Shown here: piece after piece, positions 40,724-48,431 of the stretch
Numbering within the stretch: position 1 is the first letter of the stretch
Layout of the letters: every line of letters starts with the position of its first letter
From: Citrobacter sp. Awk 4
GTDB lineage: Bacteria > Pseudomonadota > Gammaproteobacteria > Enterobacterales > Enterobacteriaceae
Reading direction: 5' to 3'
NCBI RefSeq assembly: GCF_028069725.1
Contig: NZ_JANEWG010000012.1
Coordinates: 43,324-107,323, forward strand
Length of the DNA stretch: 64,000 nucleotides
Notes under the pieces: model-generated
Told to the model about the DNA's origin: nothing
Database searches by the model: none
Seen by the model: only the letters and a program-made list of their open reading frames with translations
Translations under genes and position numbers: made by a program

Positions 40724-42042
40724 TAGTAACCTACTCCCCATACCGTCACCGTTGATTGTGATTTTGAATACGCTGACGCGGCCTTAAATTTAGAACGGTC
40801 CACAATTGCTGCACTCGAAAACGGTGTTCCAACAGTGGAATAAATCAGCGAATTATTTAGCGCCTGCATAATCGACATGCACTCCGTAGGAAACGGGATA
40901 GGCCAACTTGCATCCACAATAAGCAATGCCCCGTCAGCTGATTGCGGTACCGAAACGCTGCGCCACTGTAAAAACACAGTTCTTGAAACACCCCCCACCA
41001 TTGCGGGAATCGCAATGTATCCGGCTGTACTGTTCAATGCTGTTACTGCGGGCATTTTTGCCCCATCACCCAAACCAAGATATGCGTTCAGCCCAGCAAC
41101 ATCCTTCCCACTGAGATTCGTCAGAGTGCCATCCAGTGGTTGTTTCCCCGCAAGTGCATTCGTCATGGTAGTGGCGAAGTTTGGATCGTTACCCAACGCT
41201 GCCGCCAGTTCATTCAGCGTATCCAGTGCTGCCGGGGACGATGCAACAAGCGCCGCAATAGCTGATTTCACAAATGCCGTGGTGGCAACCTGCGTATTGT
41301 TGACTGTCTGCGCAGCAGTGGGTGCCGTTGGTGTTCCGGTCAGAGCCGGGCTTGCCAGTGGAGCTTTCAGCGCCAGCGCGTTATTTAGCGCAGTGGCCAC
41401 CGCCTGCACAAACGCTGTGCTGGCAATCTGCGTGGTATTGGTTCCGGCTGGCGCAGTGGGCACTTTTGGCGTGCCTGTCAGCGTCGGGCTTTCTTTCGGC
41501 GCGTATTGCGTGTGCGGATCAGCGGTGGCGATATGCTTTGCCATCAGGTCATCCACATATACCTTTAGCTCCAGCACCTTGTCATCCACATACTTGCGGG
41601 TTGCCAGCACCACTGACGGGTCAATTTTCAGGGTAATGTTATCGGTACTGCTGGTAATAAGCACCATTCGCACCGTCTGCGTGCGTCCGCTCCCCTCAGC
41701 CAGCTGCGGCTTGTAGCTCTCAGGGCAATTGCCCACGGCAATCAGTGCGCCGGTTTCATCAAAAAGACCGACCTCACGAATCCACCAACCGCCCTCAGTT
41801 TCGGGGATCACCTGCTCAGCAATAATCTGGCTGCTGTTCTGCGGATCGATATACAGCATATTCAATGCCGCACGGCGCTTTTCAGCAACCAGCGCTGTCT
41901 GCTGCGCGCTGGGCGTTGGCAACACTCCACCACCGTCGCCCACCGCCATCTGGGTAATTTTCAACGGCACACCGAGCGCGGCGGCGCTTGCCAGTTTCGC
42001 CGCGCCAATATCCGTCAGCAAGGTATAAAATTTTGCGCTCAT
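40723..42042 (-). CDS. H: Tail fibre protein gpH
   Basis: The 439-aa protein has the P2 H N-terminus (AKFYTLLTDIGAAKLASAAA, KITQMAVGDGGG, EGGWWIREVGLFDETG) and a middle with repeated SPxLTGTPxxPTAxxxTNxTQ units typical of fibre shafts. The C-terminus (from about 330) has no resemblance to P2 H and should be the receptor-binding tip, ending SKSQSTVTVWGVGY. It is shorter than P2 H (669 aa), implying a short fibre and a different host receptor. Confidence 0.92.
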   Translation of the reverse strand: MSAKFYTLLTDIGAAKLASAAALGVPLKITQMAVGDGGGVLPTPSAQQTALVAEKRRAALNMLYIDPQNSSQIIAEQVIPETEGGWWIREVGLFDETGALIAVGNCPESYKPQLAEGSGRTQTVRMVLITSSTDNITLKIDPSVVLATRKYVDDKVLELKVYVDDLMAKHIATADPHTQYAPKESPTLTGTPKVPTAPAGTNTTQIASTAFVQAVATALNNALALKAPLASPALTGTPTAPTAAQTVNNTQVATTAFVKSAIAALVASSPAALDTLNELAAALGNDPNFATTMTNALAGKQPLDGTLTNLSGKDVAGLNAYLGLGDGAKMPAVTALNSTAGYIAIPAMVGGVSRTVFLQWRSVSVPQSADGALLIVDASWPIPFPTECMSIMQALNNSLIYSTVGTPFSSAAIVDRSKFKAASAYSKSQSTVTVWGVGY

Positions 42043-42644
42043 GGATTCACTCTCATTGTGTCAATAACATGGACCGCCCCGCCCTCGTAAGCGGTGCCGC
42101 CGGAAATAATGGTTTCGTTGATATACGGGTAGATCGTGATTTCTTCGCCGCTGTAGGTAGCTGCCCCCACAAAATAGGGACCGCTGGTCTGCAGGTTGAT
42201 GGACATGCCGATCAGATGGCGGCTGCAGGGTTTGGCGTCACCGATCAGGCGCTCCAGCTCCAGATAGGTTTCTTCCGTGATGCCCTGATCCTGCACACCA
42301 ATGTCCAGGCGGAATGTTCCCGGCGTCTCGCCGGTCTGCCACCACTCAATGATGCGGATCAGAAAGCCAAACGGCTCCACCACGCGCCGCACGGCGCTGG
42401 TTGTTCCCTTATGCTGATGGATATAGAAAGCATCCTGCACCACCCGGCGCTTGACGCTCTCCGTCCAGCTTTCGTCCCAGCGGTCAACGGAAAAAGCCCA
42501 CGCCAGATACGGCAGAAAGCTGACCGGACACGTTGCCGGGTTCCACAAATCGCGCAGCGGCACCTGCAGATCGGAAATACCCCTGCAGGTCTGCGCCAGT
42601 CGGCGCTCAAGCGGCGATGAACCAGGCGGCAGCAGGCTATTCAT
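42039..42644 (-). CDS. I: Baseplate/tail protein gpI
   Basis: The 201-aa product is the P2 gpI baseplate protein: SSPLERRLAQTCRGISDL, LWNPATCPVSFLPYLAWAFS and ESVKRRVVQDAFYIHQHKG. It overlaps J by 8 bp upstream and H by 4 bp downstream. Confidence 0.94.
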   Translation of the reverse strand: MNSLLPPGSSPLERRLAQTCRGISDLQVPLRDLWNPATCPVSFLPYLAWAFSVDRWDESWTESVKRRVVQDAFYIHQHKGTTSAVRRVVEPFGFLIRIIEWWQTGETPGTFRLDIGVQDQGITEETYLELERLIGDAKPCSRHLIGMSINLQTSGPYFVGAATYSGEEITIYPYINETIISGGTAYEGGAVHVIDTMRVNP

Positions 42645-43545
42645 CCGTGCCCCCGTTGGTTACGCTCCATTCCGTACAGGATGCCGCCTGCGTCTTATCC
42701 AGCACCACATCATCCAGCGGGGAGGCCAGCTCCACACGCTGGACACCCTCAACGTGCAGCGCGGCATAAATGGCGCTGCGACGGATATCACGGCCCAGCC
42801 GCGTCTGGCTGGCGATGTACTTCTGCAGGCTGGCTTTTGCCGCCGCCATCACCGGCTCAGCTTCCGGCCCCGGATAAAGAAAGATCGTCGCATCCACGCT
42901 GTACGGGATTATTTCGGCGCTGCGCACCGTCAGGCGGTCTGCCACCGGACGCACGTTCTCACTGTTAAGCGCCTGCTCCACCACCGCCAGCAGATCAGCC
43001 TCTGCCGTACCGTCACCCTCACGGCTCAGTACGGTAAGCACCACCTCCGCCGGTGCCGGGCTGGTTGCGCTGGCATCCGCCACGCGCCCGTCCGCGCTTT
43101 TGGCGTGAAACTCATAGGCCGCCGTCGGTCCTGCAACGGACAATCCTTCAAACGCAGCCGGAACACGCAGGCGCAGTGCCTCATCGCTTTCCATTACTGC
43201 CGCGACCGGCGGCACCGCGTCGTTGTCGGCAGGCGTTACCGTCAGGCGTTTCACGTTGTAGTTGGCTGCCAGTTGATCGAGATCGCCGCCGATGGCATAC
43301 GCCACCATGACTGCCTGCGCGGCCTCGTTAATACGCTGCCGCAAAAGGATTTCACGGTAGGTGCTTTCCTGCAGCAGCTTGGTGACGGGTTCAGATTCCA
43401 GCGCCAGCGTGCGCCGTACCGCGTCCTGCTCATCCGCCGGATAAAGGGCCACGAAAGCAGCCTTGCGCTCAGCCAGCAGCGTCTCAAAATCCGGCACGTC
43501 CACTATCTGCGGCGCGGGCAGCTGGGAAAGGTCAATCACTGCCAT
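42637..43545 (-). CDS. J: Baseplate assembly protein gpJ
   Basis: At 302 aa it equals P2 gpJ in length. It starts MAVIDLSQLPAPQIVDVPDF and contains the Mu gp47-like baseplate wedge fold (RQRINEAAQAVMVAYAIGGD, FEGLSVAGPTAAYEFHAKS). ATG 43545 is within the W frame, overlapping it by 14 bp, as usual in P2-like phages. Confidence 0.95.
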   Translation of the reverse strand: MAVIDLSQLPAPQIVDVPDFETLLAERKAAFVALYPADEQDAVRRTLALESEPVTKLLQESTYREILLRQRINEAAQAVMVAYAIGGDLDQLAANYNVKRLTVTPADNDAVPPVAAVMESDEALRLRVPAAFEGLSVAGPTAAYEFHAKSADGRVADASATSPAPAEVVLTVLSREGDGTAEADLLAVVEQALNSENVRPVADRLTVRSAEIIPYSVDATIFLYPGPEAEPVMAAAKASLQKYIASQTRLGRDIRRSAIYAALHVEGVQRVELASPLDDVVLDKTQAASCTEWSVTNGGTDE

Positions 43546-43891
43546 TGTCTGCTCCTGTTGATACGGAAAGGGAAACCGGCTCGCCGTTATTGCGCTGCCC
43601 GGTAAGCTCAACCACCATGGAGCCGTCAAAATTGCTGCTGATGGTGATGGAATCCAGCGTAAGCCGTGGCTCCCAGCGACTCAGGGCCACATAGACCGCA
43701 GACATGACCTGCAGGCGTAGCGCCGGGTTCTGTGGCTGGTCAATCAGGGCGGACAGCAGGGAACCATATTCCCGACGGGCAATCCGGCTGCCCTGTGGGG
43801 TCAGCAGAATATCCCGCACTGACTGGCGCAGATGGTCAGTATCAGTAATGGCCTTGCCGTTGCCCTGACTCATGCCGATATACAGCGTCAT
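43532..43891 (-). CDS. W: Baseplate wedge protein gpW (gp25-like)
   Basis: The 119-aa protein begins MTLYIGMSQGNGKAITDTDH and includes DILLTPQGSRIARREYGSLL, the gp25/W family signature. Its ATG overlaps the V stop (ATGA). Confidence 0.95.
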   Translation of the reverse strand: MTLYIGMSQGNGKAITDTDHLRQSVRDILLTPQGSRIARREYGSLLSALIDQPQNPALRLQVMSAVYVALSRWEPRLTLDSITISSNFDGSMVVELTGQRNNGEPVSLSVSTGADNGSD

Positions 43892-44466
43892 ACCGGGCCT
43901 CCTGACGTATCGCCGCCGGACTTAACGCCGGTGTGACCGTGTTTATCCACCACGATCCCGTTGGAACTCATCGCGCCGCCGCCCTGGGTGACGCCGCCAT
44001 TGATCACCACCTCGCTGTTAATGCGTGTGGTGTCTGCCTCCACCACAAACTCACTGGTTTTGAGGGTGATATTGTCTGCCGCCTCGATCACCATGGATTT
44101 GATGCCCCGGACATGCCACCGCCCGGTGGCGGGTTCATACTCAAACCAGCCTCCGTCCGGGTACTCCGTCACGCAACCGTCCACGGAGTCCGACGGCGGC
44201 GCAAACTGATTGGAATAGATGGCAGGCAACGCAAAAGCGGTTTCCAGATTGCCGCCCATACTCAGCACCACCACCTGCTCATCCGGCGACGGGCACCACC
44301 ATGTACGGGCACCACCGGCACGCAGCGTCAGCCAGTTAATCCAGTTGGTTTCAAGCCCTCCCACTCTCACCCGGCACAGCCAGTTTTCCCGGTCCACTTC
44401 GGTCACGGTGCCGGTGCGGATCAGGTTGGTGATAAGGCGCATGATTTCGGTCAGTTGTGCATTCAT
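43888..44466 (-). CDS. V: Baseplate spike protein gpV
   Basis: gpV is the membrane-piercing trimeric tail spike. The 192-aa protein has the N-terminal OB-like domain (IRTGTVTEVDRENWLCRVRV, NWLTLRAGGARTW), a beta-helical stretch (GIKSMVIEAADNITLKTSEF) and near the tip an HxH motif (DKHGHTGV) that in P2 gpV binds iron. No good Shine-Dalgarno precedes ATG 44466, and the Ogr site is centred only 55 bp upstream, so the mRNA may have almost no leader. Confidence 0.94.
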   Translation of the reverse strand: MNAQLTEIMRLITNLIRTGTVTEVDRENWLCRVRVGGLETNWINWLTLRAGGARTWWCPSPDEQVVVLSMGGNLETAFALPAIYSNQFAPPSDSVDGCVTEYPDGGWFEYEPATGRWHVRGIKSMVIEAADNITLKTSEFVVEADTTRINSEVVINGGVTQGGGAMSSNGIVVDKHGHTGVKSGGDTSGGPV

Positions 44467-44512
44467 AACGAAAGGTTGCCATCAGAGGGAAAATTGAGGC
44501 AGCGCGGGCGCT

Positions 44513-44530
44513 TGTGCCAGTGGTGGCACA
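44513..44530 (-). promoter_or_regulatory. Ogr-type late promoter site (PV)
   Basis: TGT-N12-ACA within a longer palindrome TTGTGCCA...TGGCACAA stands between S and V, as PV does in P2. Its centre (44521.5) is 55 bp upstream of the V start codon. Confidence 0.75.
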
Positions 44531-44534
44531 AAGA

Positions 44535-44981
44535 TCATCCCGCCAGCCAGCGCAGCAGAGTGTCACGGGTGATGGTTTCCACTTCATCATTCACGCCTAA
44601 CAGGCGGCGCTCTGTGTAGCGGACCTCCGGGCCTTTTCGGCTGACGCGATCGCGCAGGCCATAATGGTGAACACGGGCAATGCGCTGTACCTTGCCATCA
44701 AACTGCACGCTGGCGGAGTCCGCACTGGCGGCGGTTTTCAGGTATTTTGTGGTGCGAAGCTTTGCAAACATCTGACGTTTGATGCGTCCCTTCTTGCTGC
44801 GGGCTGTCACCCGGCGCGGCTCATAACCACTGCCGTCAGGATTACGCTGCAACCTGATGTTCTGCTGCTGCGTCCGGCGCAGCTGTTGCGCCAGTTGCCG
44901 CATCATACGGCTGCGTGCAGCAGGCTCCAGATTTGCCAGCAGCGCCGTCAGCCAGTCATCCACCCTCTGCAGCTCATCCAC
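44535..44981 (-). CDS. S: Tail completion protein gpS
   Basis: The 148-aa basic protein (P2 S is 150) contains LRRTQQQNIRLQRNPDGSGY and the C-terminal VSRKGPEVRYTERRLLGVND typical of phage virion morphogenesis/tail completion proteins. Overlaps R by 8 bp. Confidence 0.93.
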   Translation of the reverse strand: MDELQRVDDWLTALLANLEPAARSRMMRQLAQQLRRTQQQNIRLQRNPDGSGYEPRRVTARSKKGRIKRQMFAKLRTTKYLKTAASADSASVQFDGKVQRIARVHHYGLRDRVSRKGPEVRYTERRLLGVNDEVETITRDTLLRWLAG

Positions 44982-45405
44982 GTTTCACCGTCCACATTTC
45001 CTCGGGTTCGTCCGGCTCCGGCACCGCTTCAACGCTCGACACGCTGCCGTCAGTGCTGACCAGCACACGCTCAGTCAGTTGCAGGTTCAGGCTGATATCG
45101 CACACATCGTTGCGCAGAATATCCACTTCAAAGGTGAACAGTTTTTCGCGCAGATCCGGGTTATTGATGGCGTCCGGCTGGCTGGTACTGAGCCACAGCA
45201 GGACTGGAGCCATCAGCAGATTCTGGTCGCCGCTGAAATCCTCGATCACCACGTTCAGGGTGTAGCGGTATTCCCATGACATGGAGCTGGCACCGGTTGC
45301 CACCAGTGAGCCGTTATCAACGAAAAGGTGCAGCTTGTCCGGGTTGTCCCGGACATAGGCAACCGCTTTATTCAGAGCGCTGCGTAAGGACTGCGGTTTG
45401 TTCAC
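44974..45405 (-). CDS. R: Tail completion protein gpR
   Basis: The 143-aa protein begins with a GTG codon as (M)NKPQSLRSALNKAVAYVRDN, like P2 R (155 aa). AGGAG seven bases upstream supports GTG 45405 over the longer frame. It contains YRYTLNVVIEDFSGDQNLLM and ends with an acidic EPDEPEEMW tail. Confidence 0.93.
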   Translation of the reverse strand: MNKPQSLRSALNKAVAYVRDNPDKLHLFVDNGSLVATGASSMSWEYRYTLNVVIEDFSGDQNLLMAPVLLWLSTSQPDAINNPDLREKLFTFEVDILRNDVCDISLNLQLTERVLVSTDGSVSSVEAVPEPDEPEEMWTVKRG

Positions 45406-45652
45406 TGTCTCGCTCCTGACACGCAATAATCGTGTCCACTTTGTCAGCACAGACCGCCCAGGCGGCCTCGGTTTCATCCAGCACCGCATTCAGATCGCCG
45501 TTACTGCGCGGCGCTGACCTTTCCAGGCGGCACTGCGTCACTCTGGGACAGCCACTCACGGTAAGCTGCACCTCCGGCGAGGGCCGGACGCTCCCGCAGC
45601 CGGATAATGTCAGCAGGCAAAGGAGTATCAGCCCAGCGGCGCAAATCCTCAT
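45368..45652 (-). CDS. lysC: Outer-membrane spanin lipoprotein (LysC/Rz1-like)
   Basis: The 94-aa protein starts MRICAAGLILLCLLTLSGC, a lipoprotein signal with Cys19 as the modified residue, followed by a Pro-containing region. Most of the gene is nested in another frame of lysB (overlap 45501-45652), the arrangement of Rz/Rz1 spanin pairs. With LysB it should fuse inner and outer membranes at the end of lysis. Its 3' end overlaps the start of R. Confidence 0.87.
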   Translation of the reverse strand: MRICAAGLILLCLLTLSGCGSVRPSPEVQLTVSGCPRVTQCRLERSAPRSNGDLNAVLDETEAAWAVCADKVDTIIACQERDSEQTAVLTQRSE

Positions 45653-45926
45653 TTTCACGTTTCAGTTCCTCGATCCGGTGCTGGCGGCTGCGCAGCAGTG
45701 CGGTGGTCTGTTCCGCTGCTGCATAAAGCCGCATCTGCTCCCGGCTGTTGGTTTCGGTCAGAATGGACAGGCCGATTAGCTGGCTGTTTTTCTTCGTCAG
45801 CTCCTGCGTTTTGCTTTTCAGCGCCACGCCCTGCGCCTCGATGGTGTGGCTGGCATTGTTAAGCCGCCACGACTGCCAGCCCAGCGCCGCAAGCGCCAGC
45901 GCCAGCACTACCGCCAGCGCACGCAT
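45501..45926 (-). CDS. lysB: Inner-membrane spanin (LysB/Rz-like)
   Basis: The 141-aa protein has an N-terminal transmembrane helix (ALAVVLALALAALGWQSW) and a long coiled coil (about residues 25-100) facing the periplasm, as in Rz. Its start overlaps the preceding stop (TGATG). The second spanin is encoded inside it. Confidence 0.89.
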   Translation of the reverse strand: MRALAVVLALALAALGWQSWRLNNASHTIEAQGVALKSKTQELTKKNSQLIGLSILTETNSREQMRLYAAAEQTTALLRSRQHRIEELKRENEDLRRWADTPLPADIIRLRERPALAGGAAYREWLSQSDAVPPGKVSAAQ

Positions 45927-46303
45927 CAGGCCGCCATCGGCTCATGAAGCTGCACGCGGGCAATCTGATACAAAACCAGCGTCAGCAGGTAAAACACCAG
46001 GGTGATCACCCATCCCGAAAACGCCAGGCACAGAACAATAAGCAGCCTGATTATCCATGTACGCACGGGTTTTACAGGGTGCGCCCTGAATTTCAGCAAT
46101 GCCGCCCTGACCTCATCGCGCGCCCTCTCTCCGGCGAACCACCCGACAGCGCACAGCGCAGCAAGCAGCCAGGCGAGGAAGCATGACACCCAGACAGACG
46201 CACCAACCAGAACCGGCGCACCGCTGCGCGGATACAGCAGGCTGATAACCAACAGCGCGGCCCATGCCAGCTGGAAAAAAACGCTCATGACTTTCTTTTT
46301 CAT
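45926..46303 (-). CDS. Lysis-cassette membrane protein (LysA-like position)
   Basis: This 125-aa protein has three hydrophobic spans, around residues 8-25, 30-57 and 84-115, with a charged loop between the second and third (GERARDEVRAALLKFRAHPV). It lies between the endolysin and lysB, where P2 has lysA, whose product affects lysis timing. AGGAG nine bases upstream supports ATG 46303. Sequence alone does not show whether it is an antiholin; the assignment rests on position and topology. Confidence 0.7.
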   Translation of the reverse strand: MKKKVMSVFFQLAWAALLVISLLYPRSGAPVLVGASVWVSCFLAWLLAALCAVGWFAGERARDEVRAALLKFRAHPVKPVRTWIIRLLIVLCLAFSGWVITLVFYLLTLVLYQIARVQLHEPMAA

Positions 46304-46307
46304 TCCG

Positions 46308-46817
46308 TTATGCTCCTTTTAAGCACCAGGCCATTTCCCGCGCGCGGCGGTTGTCCAGCCCCTGATTAAAAACACCTTTGACATATACCCAGCGCGGCAG
46401 CTGATGGCAGGCATCCGCCCAGCGCCGCTGGTTCAGCAACTTAACCAGCGTGGAGCTGCAGGCGTTGCCGGTGCCCACGTTGAAAGCAAACGACACCACC
46501 GCGTCATAGACCTTTTGCGGCATCGGCTGCACCACACATTTATCCAGCGCCCTCTCTACGCGCAGCACATTGGTGATAAGTCCCTGCGCCGCCTGCCGTT
46601 CCGTGATGGTTTTGCCCGGCACCACACCAGATGTATTGCCGATCCCGTCGGTCCATACGCCCGCGCTGCACTGATAAGGCTGCAGGCGGCATCCCTCGTA
46701 ATCGGCAATCAGTTTCAGCCCCTCAACGGAGGTATGAAGCGACTGGAAACCGGGCAGCGTGGCGGCGATAGTCAGCACCGCCCCGACAAGGCAGCGCTTA
46801 ACGATTGAAGGATTCAT
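46308..46817 (-). CDS. SAR endolysin (P1 Lyz-like lysozyme)
   Basis: The 169-aa glycoside hydrolase 24 family lysozyme begins with a weakly hydrophobic SAR helix (KRCLVGAVLTIAATLPG) instead of a cleavable signal. The catalytic triad is Glu41-x8-Cys50-x5-Thr56 (EGCRLQPYQCSAGVWT), with Cys replacing Asp. Together with Cys9 and Cys43 this is the layout of P1 Lyz, in which the catalytic cysteine is caged by a disulfide until the SAR domain leaves the membrane. ATG 46817 lies inside the holin 3' end; an earlier start at 46844 is possible. Confidence 0.9.
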   Translation of the reverse strand: MNPSIVKRCLVGAVLTIAATLPGFQSLHTSVEGLKLIADYEGCRLQPYQCSAGVWTDGIGNTSGVVPGKTITERQAAQGLITNVLRVERALDKCVVQPMPQKVYDAVVSFAFNVGTGNACSSTLVKLLNQRRWADACHQLPRWVYVKGVFNQGLDNRRAREMAWCLKGA

Positions 46818-47013
46818 ATTCCCCCCGCGAAATTTTGCCGCCACGTAACAATTTGAAAGACTGGTGTTTGTAGTACCAGTTGATAGCCAGCATCAGCACA
46901 CCAATCAGTACGCCGCCAACCGTTGACGCATCCTTGAGCGACAGATCGCCCAGCCATGCCAGCAGCACGGCGATGCAGTAAGTGATAAAGGCGCTGATTC
47001 GTTCAAGCGTCAT
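46798..47013 (-). CDS. Holin (class II, two transmembrane segments)
   Basis: The 71-aa protein has two hydrophobic segments (ISAFITYCIAVLLAWLG and TVGGVLIGVLMLAINWYY) and a basic, hydrophilic C-terminus, like the phage 21 S / HP1 holin group. It directly precedes the SAR endolysin, which fits a pinholin-type system that depolarises the membrane. It is at the position of P2 Y. Confidence 0.88.
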   Translation of the reverse strand: MTLERISAFITYCIAVLLAWLGDLSLKDASTVGGVLIGVLMLAINWYYKHQSFKLLRGGKISRGEYESFNR

Positions 47014-47016
47014 AAT

Positions 47017-47220
47017 TCAGTCCCATAGCTGGACGGTCTGCGCCGTGGTTGACGCCGTAATGTCCGGCAGTTCCACCTGCAGCCCGTGCGGTAAAATTGG
47101 GCCGTACTCAGCCAGCCCCGGATTTGCCTGCAGAACCTGCTCAGTGACACCCTGCGTGCGCCCGTAATGACGCCAGCAAAGCGCGTCCACCGTGTCATAC
47201 TGATGCGCACGCACTTTCAT
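47017..47220 (-). CDS. X: Tail protein gpX
   Basis: The 67-aa protein equals P2 gpX in length and shows the LysM-like YDTVDALCWRHYGRTQGVTE and ANPGLAEYGPILPHGLQVEL blocks. It starts on the L stop (TGATG). Confidence 0.95.
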   Translation of the reverse strand: MKVRAHQYDTVDALCWRHYGRTQGVTEQVLQANPGLAEYGPILPHGLQVELPDITASTTAQTVQLWD

Positions 47221-47684
47221 CAGATAAGCTCCACCGTACAGTGCGGTGCATCCTGCACCCGGCTGATGGCCCAGCGGGCATCACGCCACAGATCGCCGCT
47301 GGCCTCCGCCAGCTCCTCCCCTCGCTTCACGCCTGACGCCGTGGCGTCATAGTCCTGATAACGCTCATTGAGCACGGCGCGCGCCCAACAAAAAACGGCG
47401 TTGTGGTAGTGCTGGATACGCTCGCTTTTGCCGTCCAGCATTTCTGCGGGAACCTCAGCAAGTGTCCGCCAGCCCAGCATCTGCTGACGGTTGCGGAAGT
47501 CGTACAGCTCAGCGTTAACCTCAGAGATCGCCGTCAGCACGACCTGCTTTAAACGCGGCTGCGTCACCGTGCCATCAGTGCGCATCACACTGCGAAATTC
47601 CGACAGGTCCACATCAGGCCAGAACGGCGTATTTTTGATGACCTCCGCCTGTTCCGGTGCCTGTTCGGGCGCAACAAACTTCAT
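47220..47684 (-). CDS. L: Head completion/stabilisation protein gpL
   Basis: The 154-aa protein begins MKFVAPEQAPEQAEVIKNTP and includes FWPDVDLSEFRSVMRTDGTV and QHYHNAVFCWARAVLNERYQ, typical of P2 gpL. AGGAG precedes ATG 47684; a 21-codon longer frame is less likely. Confidence 0.93.
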   Translation of the reverse strand: MKFVAPEQAPEQAEVIKNTPFWPDVDLSEFRSVMRTDGTVTQPRLKQVVLTAISEVNAELYDFRNRQQMLGWRTLAEVPAEMLDGKSERIQHYHNAVFCWARAVLNERYQDYDATASGVKRGEELAEASGDLWRDARWAISRVQDAPHCTVELI

Positions 47685-47777
47685 GCGGCTTTCTCCTGAA
47701 ATAGTGGGCGGTGGACGGGGTTTTGATGTGGCAGTGCCTTTCGCCACCCCGTGCCGCCCGTGCGCGGGGCACGTTCT

Positions 47778-48428
47778 TTAGCGGCTGTCATTGCGCAGTC
47801 TGCGCTCCAGCTGCTGCTTTTCTTTTTTAACGCCACAGCGGGGATCGAGCTGCAGCGCATGGGTAAGGTGATTCAGGGCAGATGCCGGGTTGCTTTCGCT
47901 CAGTACAGCGCCGATGGCTTTATGCAGACGTGCCCGCGACTGGTCCGGCATATCCAGATCGGCTGTCAGGTCCAGCGTCTGCAAAAGCAGATCGGCATCA
48001 AAACCGGCAGCGGCTAGCAGAGCGCTTTGCGCCGCGTCTGCCATTTCTTCTGCCAGCACGGTCTGCACGTTACGGTTGCCCAGCGGCATCACCCAGCCAT
48101 GGCGCAGCGCATGACGCCCGATTTCCAGCGCACCGGCATAATCACCGGCGTCGATACGCCACAGCATCACGTACATCAGCACGTCATCCTGCTGCGCACC
48201 TCCGGCAGCCAGCACGCCCTCCGCCCAGGCGGAATATTTCGGCAGCAGCTCCACCTTGATTTCCGCCTTTTTCACCGTGGACTGGACACCCTTGAGGCGG
48301 CGGCGGTCTTCTGCCAGTTGCAGCAGCATCAGGTCATAGCCCGACGCATGGCGAACACTGCCGCCCTCACGGGCGGCCTGTTCGGCCTGAATGCGCAGGC
48401 GGTGCTGCCGTGCGGGACTCAGGCTCAT
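47778..48428 (-). CDS. M: Terminase small subunit/endonuclease gpM
   Basis: The 216-aa gpM, with gpP, cuts cos. It has MSLSPARQHRLRIQAEQAAR, MLLQLAEDRRRLKGVQS and YSAWAEGVLAAGGAQQDDVL, which are family-typical. The C-terminal part (DPRCGVKKEKQQLERRLRN) is basic. In P2 it is 247 aa. Confidence 0.92.
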   Translation of the reverse strand: MSLSPARQHRLRIQAEQAAREGGSVRHASGYDLMLLQLAEDRRRLKGVQSTVKKAEIKVELLPKYSAWAEGVLAAGGAQQDDVLMYVMLWRIDAGDYAGALEIGRHALRHGWVMPLGNRNVQTVLAEEMADAAQSALLAAAGFDADLLLQTLDLTADLDMPDQSRARLHKAIGAVLSESNPASALNHLTHALQLDPRCGVKKEKQQLERRLRNDSR

Positions 48429-48431
48429 GCG

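Noticed and set aside
42451..43605. 384-codon plus-strand frame opposite I and J
   Set aside because: Both I and J are clear P2 baseplate genes with coupled overlaps; this frame has no ribosome-binding site or family resemblance.
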